DNA from: Larus michahellis | Lineage: Eukaryota > Chordata > Aves > Charadriiformes > Laridae | Assembly (NCBI RefSeq): GCF_964199755.1 | Contig: NC_133897.1 | Span: 18,528,492-18,592,491, forward strand | Direction of reading: 5' to 3' | Length of the DNA: 64,000 nt | Shown: positions 12,601-25,153 of the stretch, piece by piece | Layout of the letters: the number at the start of each line of letters is the position of its first letter | Position numbering within the stretch: position 1 is the stretch's first letter | Translations under genes and position numbers: made by a program | The notes under the pieces: generated by a model | The model's input: the letters and a program-made list of their open reading frames with translations, nothing else | Database searches by the model: none | Told to the model about the DNA's origin: nothing

Positions 12601-15110
12601 TTTAGTCTCTTAGCTTGATAAATGCAGATTTCGGGATGCTGCATGGTGGATGGCGACCCAGACTGTCAGGATCCAAAGGCAACCCCTCTTTTGGGGAATC
12701 ATTCCAACCAATGAGGCATATGAAACAGTGCTGCTTCCACTCAGGAAAAGGGTATGTGCCCTATACACTATATACTACCCTCATGCTCCTCCCCTTTCCA
12801 TAAAGGCTTGCAAGTATATGGTGATACAGATTACCCTCCTCGCTCTGCTGTGAAAAGGGAGCTCCAAAAAACCTTACAGAAATTTTTCTTGCAGTGGAGG
12901 ATCCCAACAGGGTCTGTGACTCAAATGCCCTCCTGGTGTCATGGCATTCACTGGCGTTCATGGGCATGCAACCTCAGGAGGGCATCCCTCCCGCCTGTGC
13001 AGACAGGCTGTCCTGACGAGTGGCTGAGCCACAGGGGAAGCAAGAGGACTTGCAAAATGAAAACGTGCATTTAGCTCCATGGGCTGCCTTGCCTCCAGCT
13101 CAGACGATTTCCTTCTGTCTCCGTCTGATAACAGTGCAGTCTCCCAAAACCTTCTCAGATGGCTGCTGTCCTGCAGATCCCAACAGAAGCAGGGTGAAAG
13201 AAAGCTTACAAAAGGCTTGATATCTCTCGGAGCAGTCTCAGTCTCTGGTAGATTAGCAATGCAAACAAACGAAGGCTTCTTGGAACTAGCCAGAGACTTT
13301 TGGCAAACCCATGTGTTTGTGACTGCTACCTTCATTGGAGACGATTGACATGACTGTGTCCTTTCCAGGCATTTTCAGCATTTCTGTATTATCAGCCACC
13401 TGGTCCAGGGCTGCGGAGTCCGTCCAAGGGAGGACCGAGGCTTGAGGACTGCTTGAAGCAGCTCCATCGGTAAGAACCTTAAAAAGCTGGATCTTTTGTG
13501 CAAGAAATCATATTCCTTGGCTGGTTTGTAAACGTTCATCGCAAACTATCTAGTGCGGCTGCCAGACAGAATTACCTTGACTAGGACCTTATAGCTCAAT
13601 CCGTGGAGAGTCTCCCACATAAACACAGGCACGAATCGAAGGGCCTTTTTTTTGGAGAGAGCGCTCCAGGCACACACAGGCACCTCAGTCACAGCCTTTT
13701 ATGGGACAGTGGCTGTGACAACCTTGAAAAAGGTCTCACGGTTGAGTTCACTGAACTACAGAAGGCCCAGCAGCTATTGAGGGTATCTTCCTCAAGGGCT
13801 ACTTAAATGAAACCAGCAGCGTGTCACTTGTGCACTGCAAAAGGCCACCTGTTCCTCCCCAGATATCTACATGCCAACCCACGGAGGCAAATATTATAGG
13901 CCCCTGAAGGACAGTCAAGAAATGTTAAGGAAGAGGCTGATTGTCAGGTCCAATAGTTTGTAGCCAGGTGGTTTTAGCCCTGTTATTGTCTGCAGAAAGG
14001 CAAACAGCAAAACCCTCTACTAGGATTTGGCTGTTCCTGAAGTCCCCTCTCGATCTGAGATCCTGGGATTCATAATCCCATGGCTGGATCCACAAACCCT
14101 GAACTGTTTGGCAGTTCATGGCTTGTAAGGCAGCTATTTTCATGCTCTGATTCACCCATCTGGAGTAAGACACTGATACCTCAGTTGTCCTCGGGGAGAG
14201 TCTCAGCACAAAAGTAGAGGTCTCCTCTCTATGTGTAACCATGGCTTGACCCACTCCACCCAGCACCTGACAGGGTGACAACTTTCCAAAGAAGACCAAG
14301 TGCTTGAGCCAACCACCTGGTTATGTGTGGTGATCTGGAGTTAACAGCTAGTGAACAGATCAGTTGAGAAGATCTGAGCTTTCACTGCTGTCCTGGGCAG
14401 TCCAAAGTGCCGTTCTCTTTCCCTCTGGTTGGAGAACCTAGTTTATGGGTAAAGTGCCTGGCTCCTCATCAGGAAAATCCTGCCAGTGGCAGCAAGGTAG
14501 CCCTGCGGATGCTGTGTGGATAAGCTGCTCACCATGTCCCACATTTCTTTCCTTGCTGAACTGGGGAAGAGGAAACATAGGCAAGCAAGTGTTGCCCCAG
14601 TCTATTAAATCAGGTTGCCTTGCTTCAACCTGATGGAGAAGGTAAAGTCCAATACGGCTTTGCTGGCCTCCGCTGTGCCCTGGGAAGTACCCACGTTCAG
14701 AGATCTGGAAAGCCTCGCTCTGCAGAGAGGACCAGAACCCTGGCTGATCCACCACGACTCCGGTGCAGGTGGAGAGACTCTCTCCAGGAGGGGCCCAACC
14801 ACTGCTGCCTGGGCAGAGCACTGCCTGACTATTGCTTTGAAAAGAGGCAGGAGCACTTCACCAGAGTGTCGTAAGTGCCACCATGGGCACTGCCAGGACA
14901 GGGCCAGCATGGCACCACGGTTGGCCCCGGCCCTGCCAGGGCTGCCTGCCCCGGGCACATCCTGCGCCGGAGGGACACACGGGAGCAGGCTGCGACCCCG
15001 CTCCAGGCTTGCGCTTATTCCCAGTATTTACACTGGCAGCTGAAGCAGGTAACTTTATACCGTTTTGCTACTTTGTGGAAACACTGTGAGGTGACGGGCA
15101 TCTGAATTTG
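12600..15110. other. Intergenic block of higher GC, unassigned
   Basis: This block is GC-richer than its flanks and has overlapping open frames on both strands, for example 13925-14299 (-), 14438-14821 (-) and 14615-15043 (+). None gives a domain or motif I recognise, and overlapping frames on both strands argue for composition rather than coding. An old decayed transposon or retroviral remnant is possible, but I saw no long terminal repeats, primer-binding site or polymerase motif. Confidence 0.35.
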
Positions 15111-18100
15111 TTGACAGCCTTGAAGGAAACAATTTAATTATGCAAACCTGAAACTGATGCCCTGGGGCACGTCCCCTCTGATGGCAGCTGCAATTCCTGC
15201 CCTGGGCATCTGCGGGCAGCTTCTGTCCCAGTCCAGCAAACACTTACTGAATGCTTAATATTACACAAGTGAGGAATGCTTGCAAAGCCAATGGGATAGC
15301 CAGCGGGATAGCCAACATTCATGCGTACAATCAAATGTGGAATTTGGGTCTGAGCACTTTGTCATATTCTTGGCCTGTGTTAAAAAAAAAAAAGAAAACC
15401 CACAAATCACATTTAAACTAGCAGAATGATTTATTAAGAAAAAACACTGATGGATTTTTGAAGTACTGAAAGGGTTGAAATAGTCTGAATAAAATAAAAA
15501 TTGACACAAATTTTTACCACAACGCAAAAGGAACTTGAACTATTCTAATAAGAGTTTGCTTTAATGTTCATGCATGTCTTCACATCCTGCTTTTGGCAAT
15601 GGCCAGAAAAGAACTACCGAAACACTGTGAGAAAAGCTGTTCTCGTGTTATTTCTGGCCCTGCTGTAATGCATGAAATCAGGACATCTCATGAGAGAGAC
15701 TGATATTCAAGATTTTCAGTCTATTTTGCAGACAAAAAAGTCTGAATATATATCTAAACTTCTGGGTTTAGTCATGGCTAGATCTCAAAGCAACAAGAAA
15801 AGTATCCCTGAGGTCACAAGTCAAATAGTCACAATACAGAAGAAAAGATAATAGTTATATTTAAGTAACTTGGAAGAAAAAAAAAACCTGCAAAGCCAAT
15901 TTTCACTTGACATGCTAAGGTGGATGGCTCTTCATTCTCAAAATAACCTTTTAATGCCATTGGGGAATTTCTGAAGCTTATTCATAGGGTGGATGGGGGT
16001 TATGATTAAGCATAAAGTGCTTGCAGACACCAGCGAGTGTTGTAGGACTGGTACCCTGTATGTGTGTGGCTCTAATCTGCCTAAAAACCATTTTTGATAA
16101 ACACCTTCAGGATCCAAAGAAACGAGGGCTTCATGAACTATATGGTTTCTGGTGCCCCTGCCAACTCTGAATAAATACCCTGTGTGTGTAGCCAAGGTCT
16201 TGGAGAATTATTTCCTGAAAACTACTTTAGAACCAGAAGGAATTAATGAAGATGTGCCAGCTATTTCCTTCGCTGGCTTGCACGCCTCAGCCTCACCAAT
16301 AACAAATAGTAACAGTTTGTACATGAGTTATGCTGCTGCACCTCGTGTTCTGCACCCTGCAGAGCCCATCTCTTCTGTACACAAGGAGGAAAACACAGGC
16401 AGAGCATGAGTTTGTTGCCTCTCCTTGGGTAGAGGACAGCAATAACTATGAAAGACAAACTGCATTTTGAGTCTTTGGCTTTAGCCTCTACTAGAGTAGC
16501 ATTTGTGTGTTTTAAAACTATTTACAGAGCTTTAACTTCAGTTCTATGAAAAAGGAGATAATACAGCAATGAGCAGCGGTTAAACAGATTAATATGATCT
16601 AATCTTCTTGGATAAATATTTTTATTTATTATTATTGGAAACTTTAAGAAATCTTCTAAGTCATTAGGGATTTATAAATTATCAATTATGTCAAAGCTAG
16701 AGCAACTAGGGAGATGTTTTTCTATGACTGCAAGCAACAAGGAAGGAGATTTTCAAACTCAGGCCAAAAACATTAATTGCAAGTCCTCTTCAGAAAATCT
16801 TTCCGCAATCCTATTTTATCCTCCAACTTTCTCAGGCTTCTGCTGCAGGAAACCAACCCGCTACCGGGTGACTCCCAAGCCAAGCTGGAGAGACTGGGAT
16901 CCCAAGTCCTGGAGGGAGCTCTCCCCGGGCGGCTCCGGGTGCCCGACCTCGTACAGCTTTTGTAGAAACTGGCATTAACTTTGAGCGTTTCCTTCGAGAT
17001 ACAAAATCCCCTCAATTGCATCCGTGTTGCCAAGGCAACATGCTTCGACTCTGCCTGTCCTCTCCAGGATCTGACATCTACCAGAGGAGCTTCTAGACAG
17101 AAAATCATCGAAACCCTGACTCAACCGCACAAGGTTTTACGCTGTGCAAGCAGCCAAGAGGCTAAAGATATTTCAGAGGGTTTTTTTATGCAATAACTGG
17201 AGGGCCATCAAACTGAAGCATGTTATGACTACTTCTCCCTGTTTAAAATCCTAAAAGTCAGTCTGAATCTTGTATCCTCTCTGTCTTGTCTCCGGAAAAC
17301 GCCTCAGATTTGGGGTTGAAAGTGAATACGCTCCGGGCTGACGTGTTGGGAGCTGCTACCCCGAGCGGAGCTTTGTCAGTGCAAAGGAAAGAGGAAACGT
17401 TTCTGCTGGTATTATTAACATGTCAGTAGTACTGATAGATTCCAACTGAGATCAAGCTCTCTTGTATTAGCCGTGTGCCAAGAGCAGAGTAGGAAGCAGA
17501 GAAAGGGGAGGAAGCGTTATTATTCCCATGTTACAGCTGCAGAAGAGAGGCACCGGGATTGTGCAATCCTCAAGGTCACACGAAACGGCGCGCGGCTCAA
17601 GTGGGGAACGGAGTCAGCCCCTCGCAGCCGCCCCGTCCGTCCCCACAGCCCACGCGCATCCCCCCACCTCGCCGGCATGGTTCACATTTTTGGGTATTTG
17701 GGGATGCTCGAGAGTTGGGGCTAGGTAGAGTAAGTCCCAGGGGACAGGTCCCAGGCAGATGCCATGTGAACCGTAGTGTCCCTGCGCATCACTGCACCCC
17801 CTTCGCTCACACACACATATGCACCCCCACCCCCATCTCTCCCTGCCCAGAAAAGGCAGACTTGAGCAAAAATTCCTCATGGTTTGAACCATTCTCCAGA
17901 TAATTACTTAAAATCATGGACTGACCTCTATAATACTGAAGAATATTGGTGGGAAAAATATCCGACTTTATGCTTTCCAGTGGTGCTAGATGGGAAAATG
18001 GGAATAAATAGTAGAGAATTCAGTAACACAACATATGGTGTTTACTTTTGCACAGGTGGCTGAAGAAAAATTAGAATTATAATTATTATTGTTATAAACT

Positions 18101-21100
18101 GTTCAACATTTATCCTTAACTTTTCAGAGCAGTGATTTCTGCAATGTGACCTGCAACCATTAATGTTAAATCCAAACAAATCCACATTCATTTTTTCAAA
18201 TCTAGAGCAGACGTCAGCCACCTGAGATACTACAGCAAGTGGAACTGCACCGTTCTCTGACCAGTAAAAGCACTGAAGACATGAATTTCCTCAGAGAATA
18301 TTAAATACAGGTTTTAAAACTCAGTTAAAATAAACATGGTTATGAAAAGAACAGAATATATATAACATAGTGAAATTACCAATTTTTATTATATTAATAT
18401 AATACATATAATTAATAAAATCAGCCTCTTTTGGAATGTTTCAACTCCTGTTTATACAGAAACAAGGGCTCATGTCCATATTTAAGGCTTGAGCCTCTGG
18501 CTTTGTATTCCTTGGGTTTAAGTGCAAACGAGCAGCAGAGGAGGGATGGTGCAGACCAGAGCAACCCACACACCCTGACTCCACGGAGGGCAGAGAACTG
18601 ACGAAACCAGCTGGGCTGGAAGAGCCACAAGTGGGGTCTTCTGTGGGGCAGACACAGATCCCACCCGGCGCCTAAGAGCATGAAATGGAGAACAGCTCAC
18701 GCACGTGGATGAAGATTCATAACCAAGAGGCCTGATCTTGAGGCATCGACTCTGTCCCAGACCAAATTGCAGAGCTTCTCCTGCTAACCACGTTTCCCCC
18801 TAATTAACACAGCATTACAGAGCATTGTCATTCCCAGGAAAAGCATCTGACACCTCTCAGGAGACCTTTGGCCCTGGTGGCCACTCACTGAGCCCCAACA
18901 GAGCTGGGAAAACACAGCTCCTGCAAAGACCACAGCCCTCCTCCTCCTCCTCCCCATGTCCACTGCACACAGCAGCTCAAGTGCAGCAGAGGCCCTACGG
19001 ACAGTGCTTTGTTTTACATGGCCCAGGGGATGGAAATATAAAAAATGCAATGAAAAATGGGCGTAGAACAGAGTGGTGAGAAAAAATAAAGCCCCTGAGA
19101 AGCAATCAGGAGCTTGTTTTTCAAAATACTTTGGAGGGGTTCACATGGAAGTAGAAAGAACTGGTATCTGGTCCTTCTTTGGAGATCCTGTTATATTTTT
19201 GTTTATTAATTCTTAGGACAAAACACATCAAGAAAATGCAGAACAGAACTGGGTCCTCCAGTTGCTTCCCAGATGAAACAACAGGTACAGGTTGAGTTGT
19301 TTTTTTTTTTTTGGTCTGTGGTTTTTCTGGGGCCTTTGGGGACACTAACCCCAGTGCTTTTTCCAGAGTTTGAGGGTGTCACCAGGGATGCCCCCACTTC
19401 TTAGCAGAACCAGGGGAGAGCACTGCCTGCTGCAGGTCCCAAAGAAATGCCTGCCCGCTCCCCACGTTTGCTAGCCCAGCTCACTGCCTCCAGAGAGGCC
19501 CCAGTCCCTCCACGCCTGACAGCCCTGTGTCAAGCTGCATTCAGGGTTTACACATGGTTGACCTCTACCCGTGCCATTACACAACCCATGCTCTGGGTTT
19601 CATCACCGATCTAAACTGGAAGCCAGATGACAAAATATTATGTGTCGTAGCACACAAGTCCACTCTATAACCCAACCTGTGCCCTCCGTCTGCTCTTTTC
19701 TAAACACAAACTGCACACAGCCCCTCCTGTAGTTTTGGGGATGACAAGAATGGGACCTTCCCACAAAGTCCTCTCCCACGTTTGTACAGAGTCTGGTGCA
19801 GTCTGTTCTGTGCAGTGTCTGTTCCACCTTTCTGTGGCATTCAGTGGCCTGCAGACAGCAGACCAGCACCCTTAATGAACAACTTTCCTGGATCTGAACG
19901 ATAAAGAAACATCTGAGTTACTCTGAGTGCCACACTAGAGCTACAGTCTACAATTTTGTCTCAGTCTAGTCTTGCTGGACCTGGAAGTGAAACCAGGATT
20001 TGGTTAATGGTCATATCTGCCAGGCTTCACAATGTCCTCTTGACAACCTCCCCAACATGCTGTTGTTGCCCTCCTTGCTCCCCACAGTCTTTGGCCCGGC
20101 GGTTTGGCAGTATTACCTGCCGTGGCCCTACGAGCACCACCAGCAAAGCTGCTTTAGGGGTGATCACACATGATGTTGGTATGTTTGCTTCCTGCAGACA
20201 TGTTTCCATTTCAGCACATCCTCTTACCAATTCCAAACCAAATACGCATAAAGAAGAGAAATAAACACACATTTTATCTTTCAGGTGCACCTTCACTGCT
20301 GTTGAGAACCTTCCAAAGCTCATTTCTCCACAGCTATTTGTATGCAAAAAGGCCTGTAATTAGGTGGCAACTTCAGAGCCTATCTTTGCTTTCTAGCAGA
20401 CCAACATAATTACCTCCCCCCTTAGATGTCATATGCCCAGGATGATGACCCCGTTGCTCCCAAGGATGGCTCCCAAGGGCACCGAGCCGCCCTTGCTCTA
20501 AGCCAGGGGCTATTCTAGGCATTGGTCCTGCAAAATGTCCAAAGGGGACAATTATTCTTCCTGCCTTAGTATTAAATTTAGCAAAGCTCCGTGTTACGAG
20601 ATTTAACTTCGCCCCTGCTTTACTTTACCCCAGTGCTTTGGGGTCTGCTGGACTGAGCAGAAAGAGCCCCTGCAAAGGCTGAGGCTCTTGAGGCACCATT
20701 TCAGCCAACTTGGTCAAGCAGGTCCATCCTTGCCTATGTTTGCCCAGCGCTCACCCGGCTGCTGCCATGGATGGCAACAAGCCTCCACAGTTGCTCTCCC
20801 TTGCAAGTGTGGCTATTTTTTAGTGTAGATAACACATCATTTTGCATAATCCTAAACAATTTCTCACCTATCCGACTTCTCCGGCCCTTCGACATACATG
20901 GCCATAGATATTTAGCCACCCAGCATGCCATAGCGCAGAGCGTACCAGGGACGTGAGGAAATTCTTTGCATTTCAAACATATATGTTTACTGTGAAGGAA
21001 TCCGCAGCTGGAGGGGGGAGCTGTGAGAATGCAAGAACGCCAAGGGAACATTTGCTGAAAGCATTTAAAAAATAACCAGAGCACGAAGCAATGGACAAAA

Positions 21101-23200
21101 GCAACATTTTGCTGGGAGTGCAGACCAGAAACCAGGACTGCATTTAGGAGTGTAGACAGGGCTCTACCAAACTGGTTGTGGGTTTCCCCCTGCTCCTGGC
21201 CGGGGAAGGGGGAGCAGGCAGAGCAGTGCCCCAGCCCGTCCTGGTGGTGCCAGACGGGGTGTGCAGGGCGGCCGCCCACCACGGGCAGACGGGCTGGGGC
21301 TGAGCCCCTCCGCTGGCTGTAGCGGGGTTGGCACTGGGGAGCTCCATTGCTCACAGCCTCGGGAGCAAAGTGTCCTCTCAGCCTGACAGCACCGTTGATT
21401 TTTTTCCTGGCTCCTCCAGTGAGACAGATTAGGCCTCAGAGCACCACTTCTAGGCTCTTTCTGCACGATATCCCTTGGAAAGGTGCCTTGCTGCCACTTT
21501 CTGGCATGCCAGCCCGGCCTGATGGCTGTCAGAGGCTGGGCACGTGGGCAATGGCGCTGGGAGAGGGCTGTTGCAAGGACCAGCAAGGAGGTTCCTGCAG
21601 CTCAAGCCCCGGGTGCCCCAACGCCCCCTGCACCCTTGGACCCCTGTCCCACTGTGGGATGCATGGGATCCCTGGTGCTGCCATCAGCTGGCGCTGCACC
21701 ATCCTCAGGGGAGCCGGCTGCGGGCCACAGTATGTGGCTAGCAGCTATTGACTTACTTTTCCGTGCATGGCTGGGTATGTAACCTTAATTAAAAACATGA
21801 AGCCCACAGTTTGTATCACATTCGCAATGTTAAACAAGCTCTGGAAATAGAAACCCTGTTTTCATTTAAGCTTTTCAACTGTGATCTAAGTAATAAAATA
21901 TGGAGGGGGCGGGTGTGTGTGAGATTTACATGTGATGATTTGGGAGATCTCGCTGCTTTAGAGGCTTGTAAGGCGCCGCGGTGCCAACTGCTCCTGCCGC
22001 TGCCTCACTGCGCTTGGCAGCGCCTGCCCCGCACAGACTTTTGGTTTTTTCCAGAGCTGCTTTCCAAATGCTGATTTCTGCCCTCGGCTCTCGTTGCTGT
22101 GATTTATTCTGGGTGCGGGTGTGGGATCTGCCAGGCCCTCAGCAACCTGCTGCCCTGGCTGCCCATGCCCTGCCCGGCTCTGGGCAGGCAGGTAGGCTAG
22201 GCAGGCAGCGTGCGCCCCCACCACTCCTAGGGACCACCCATGTCCTGGAGGACAGGCACGTATCCTGCAATGCGGACAACGATCCCCGCAAGCCCATGCT
22301 CAAGTAGCACCATCATCAGAAGACACAGGGGAGGATATTGTTGCCTTCCCGGTTCCTCCTGAGCCACCACGAAGGGAATGAACGTCCATCCCACCATGGT
22401 GGGCAGGCAGGAGGGAAGGGTCTTCTGAAGGCACCTGCTCTGTGCCCTGTCAGTGCATGGGCTGACCCTGCTCCTGAGGGCCTGCAGAGCCCAAAGACAC
22501 CTGCTGTGCCCCATCCGTGCCTCCCCCGGCAGCTGGGGACCAGACCCTGCACCTGTTCTGCCGGAGGGGATCACCCCTGCAGTGCTGGAGGGGCTGGGAG
22601 TGGAACAGGAAGACAACAGGGCAAGTATTTTATGAGGCAGCAAAGAGTTGGGATCACCTTCCGGTTTCACTGGGGTGAACAGGAGCCCTCAGGAGCTTGC
22701 TTTTGATCAAGCCTGACACTTTCTCAGCTCCTTTTGCTGTAATGTAATTATAACAATACTTCCCAGGTCATAAACAGTTCAGCTGGGCATGGCAATAATT
22801 GGAACGGGGTGTTTTGCAGCAAGCCCCTAATAAGCACGTTAGCACAGAGGCGTTTGTCCCACGGTGTCCCCGTATGCCCCCCCTTCCCCTCCAGCTGTTT
22901 CTGAGTGCTCTGCCCAGGGCACGTACTGTGGGGGAGTCTCAAACAGGGCTTTTCCCAAAGGCCCGTGGAAGCGCAGGGTGCAAGGGCTGTGCACAAGTGC
23001 TCCTGTCGTCATTTACGCCTGTTTCTAGCCTTTGTTTTCTTTGCCGGGGACTGGCAGTGAGATGTTCCTGGGGGTTTTTACCACCCTGGGGACGGCGATT
23101 TTTCTCTCCGAACGACAGGGTGCCTTCAGCACATTGCCCTTCCCCAACCTCCCTCCTGGTTCCCTTCAGCAAATTGCAACTGGGCCGCCGATCCCCGACG
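15110..23200. other. Intergenic DNA upstream of the MKX CpG island
   Basis: No gene is recognised. The segment alternates AT-rich parts (15360-16680 and 17890-18420, including a strongly AT-rich run at about 18355-18420) with GC-rich parts (17290-17720, 20640-22640). A small CpG-rich patch lies at about 17570-17680. The long minus-strand frame at 20734-21354 lies in GC-rich DNA and shows no family resemblance, so I do not call it. Distal regulatory elements of MKX are likely here but cannot be proved from one sequence. Confidence 0.5.
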
Positions 23201-23250
23201 CCAGGGTGCTCCTCTTCCAGAGAGCCCCTTCCCCAGCGCGTGTGGCTGTG

Positions 23251-23293
23251 TGACGTCGCAGAGAGCGGCCGTGACGTCACGCGCCCGTGACGG
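23251..23293. promoter_or_regulatory. Cluster of CRE-like (CREB/ATF) sites
   Basis: A perfect palindromic TGACGTCA lies at 23272-23279, a TGACGTCG at 23251-23258, and a third half-site-like TGACGG just after. Three related sites in about 40 bp at the upstream edge of the CpG island suggest a CREB/ATF-responsive promoter. It could serve MKX or a divergent noncoding transcript. The sites are seen; the function is inferred. Confidence 0.5.
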
Positions 23294-24589
23294 AGGGGCT
23301 CAGGGAGGGGGGTAGGTCGCAGAAAACACCCCACGGCGGGGCGGAAAAGGTGCGGCAGAGCCCGGGAGGGGGACGCGGGGGTGCCCGGGGACAGGAGCCG
23401 CCGCCGTGCCCCGCCGCCGACGGAGCGGCCGCTTCCGCAGCAGGTACCTGCCCCCGCCGCGGCTCCGGAGCCGGGAAGGCGACGGCCGCCAGCCCGCCTG
23501 TCCCCGCCGCTCCAGCGCCAGGGGCCGCGGAGAACCGCGTACACCCTCCGCTGTGGCCTCTCCGGCCCGGGAGGACGGGACGGGGCCAGGGTGGCGGAGA
23601 GGGGAAGGGACAAAGGCGGTAGCGGCTCTGCAGAGTCAGGTCCTTTGGGGTCACGCTTGCGGGGACAAGAACAGGGACAAGGAGCCCACGGGGTGCCGTG
23701 GAGGGCGCGGGGGGTGCGCGCCGCGCACGTCCCGCCGGGCCCGCGGGAGCAGACGGCTGTTCCCCGCTCACCCGCGGCGGTCAAGTAACGTCTGAATTAC
23801 ATCCTTGTAAATATTGACTGTGGCCATCTTCTTCGTCTCTGCGCACAGTAACCGAAATGTTAAGCCCGGCGGAGCCGGGGCCGGGCTGGCTGCCCCTCAG
23901 GGCGGCGGGGGATGCGGGGGTGTGGAGCGGCGGGTCCGGGGGGGCCGGGACACATCCGTGGGAGCGGGCCGGGGGCATCCGCAGACCTCGCCGGCCACTG
24001 AGGATCGCCTCTCCCGGGGAGCGCGCCGGCCGCGCCGAGGATGCTAAACGGAGCGGGCTGTCTCCCGGCTTGGGTTGCGGTCTAATTTATAATCCTTGTA
24101 AGGGAAGGGGGGGACACACGAGGAGACGGAGAAGGGTGGGGGGAGATGTTTCCCGGTCCGGCTTCATTAAATGCCGGCGTTAATGATCGGCGCGGGGCTG
24201 CGGCTGTCAGCACGGCCGCCGCCGCGCCCGCTGTGCCCCGCGCCCCCGACGGGGGACTTTTCCGCAGGTAGCGTGACCCTCGCCGTGTCCTCAGTCGCCT
24301 TCCCCGAGGGACCTCCCTGTGCACACCGGGGACTGCCCAGCCGTGCACTGCCGTCCCCTCGGCTGCCCCTCGCCGGGCTCCTACCGCCCCTCCACGCACC
24401 GCCCCCCGACGCCGCGCTGCCCGGGCGGGGCCCGTGCCCTTGCCGGGGCTGCCGGGGTCCCCTCGCCGGCGGTGCCTACCCCCTCGGGGCATGGGGAACG
24501 GCGGTCCCGACAGCGTGAGTGGCTGCGCGGCGGCTGTGCCTCCCGGCGCCGGCTCTGCGCATTTGGTGGTCGTTAAAAACAATTTGTTT

Positions 24590-24609
24590 CCCTCCCCGTT
24601 TGGGGAGGG
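24590..24609. repeat. Perfect hairpin, 8-bp stem
   Basis: CCCTCCCC at 24590-24597 is exactly complementary to GGGGAGGG at 24602-24609 across a GTTT loop. It sits at the head of a long G-rich polypurine run. Confidence 0.8.
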
Positions 24610-24721
24610 GGAAGGGGAAAATCATTCCGGGGAAGGGGAGGGGAGGGGAAGGGAAAGGGGGAAAAAAAAAAGGAAAGAGTGTGTGTGTGTGAGAGAGGGC
24701 GAGAGCAAGCGAGAGAGAACC
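24602..24721 (+). repeat. G-rich polypurine tract with GT run
   Basis: Repeated GGGG blocks separated by A's (24602-24661) lead into an A10 run, then a short (GT)n at about 24679-24690 and a GA-rich stretch. The many G4 runs could form G-quadruplexes on the + strand, and the polypurine nature could support triplex (H-DNA). It lies about 450-550 bp upstream of the MKX start codon. Confidence 0.75.
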
Positions 24722-24798
24722 ACCAAACCCAACAGAAAACCCGCGCTCCGAACTATTGCGACACGGAGCGAGGAGCGCGGCGGAGGCTGGCGGCGAGG

Positions 24799-24930
24799 TG
24801 CGAGCGGGAGCGGGCCGGGCCGTGGGAGCGGGCCGGGCCGAGGGGACCGTGGGAGCGGGCCGGGCCGCGGGAGCGGACCGGGCTTGGGTGGGGGGGCCGT
24901 GGGAGCGGGCCGGGCCGTGGGAGGGGCGGG
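24799..24930 (+). repeat. GC-rich minisatellite, about 18-bp unit
   Basis: There are five to six imperfect copies of a unit close to 'gtgggagcgggccgggcc', with spacer variants ('gaggggacc', 'ttgggtggggggcc'). It lies just upstream of the MKX coding exon in the presumed 5' intron or promoter. Copy number at such a locus is likely polymorphic. Confidence 0.8.
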
Positions 24931-24970
24931 CTGACCCCCTCCCTCCCCCGCCCCCCCCCCCCCCCCTCCC
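24931..24970 (+). repeat. C-rich tract with C16 run
   Basis: A pyrimidine tract includes an uninterrupted C16 at 24951-24966. The complementary strand can form a G-quadruplex. Homopolymers of this length are prone to slippage and sequencing error. Confidence 0.85.
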
Positions 24971-25087
24971 GTGGGTGGGCAGGCGGCGCCCGGTGCCTCC
25001 GCGCTGCCCCCCCCCCTCGCCGGTCGCGCCGGGCGGGTCTCGGCCGTTCGTCGCGGCTGCCCGGTGACCGCTGCCGCCTCCCCGCAG

Positions 25088-25153
25088 CGCAGAGCGAGCC
25101 CCCGCACCTCGGAGCCGGCGGCCAGCCCGACGGCGGCCCCCAGCCCCCCCACC
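25088..25153 (+). other. MKX: MKX 5' UTR part of the start-codon exon
   Basis: A pyrimidine-rich 'gctgccgcctccccgcag' precedes 25088 and looks like a real splice acceptor. The start codon therefore probably lies in the second transcribed exon, after a noncoding first exon in the CpG island. Candidate donors upstream are GTGAGT at 24515-24520 (after 'cccgacagc') and CAG followed by GTACCT at 23444. From memory, mammalian MKX also has a noncoding first exon. If the acceptor is unused, the leader would simply extend upstream. Confidence 0.55.

Noticed and set aside
13925..14299. 124-codon minus-strand frame considered as a retroviral gag or pol remnant
   Set aside because: No polymerase, protease or zinc-knuckle motif and no flanking long terminal repeats could be seen.
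20734..21354. 206-codon minus-strand open frame upstream of MKX
   Set aside because: Composition-driven, no recognisable motif, and overlapped by other long frames.
22939..23784. 281-codon minus-strand open frame at the CpG-island edge
   Set aside because: Gly/Arg/Pro/Ala-rich composition with open frames on both strands is expected in GC-rich DNA; no family resemblance.
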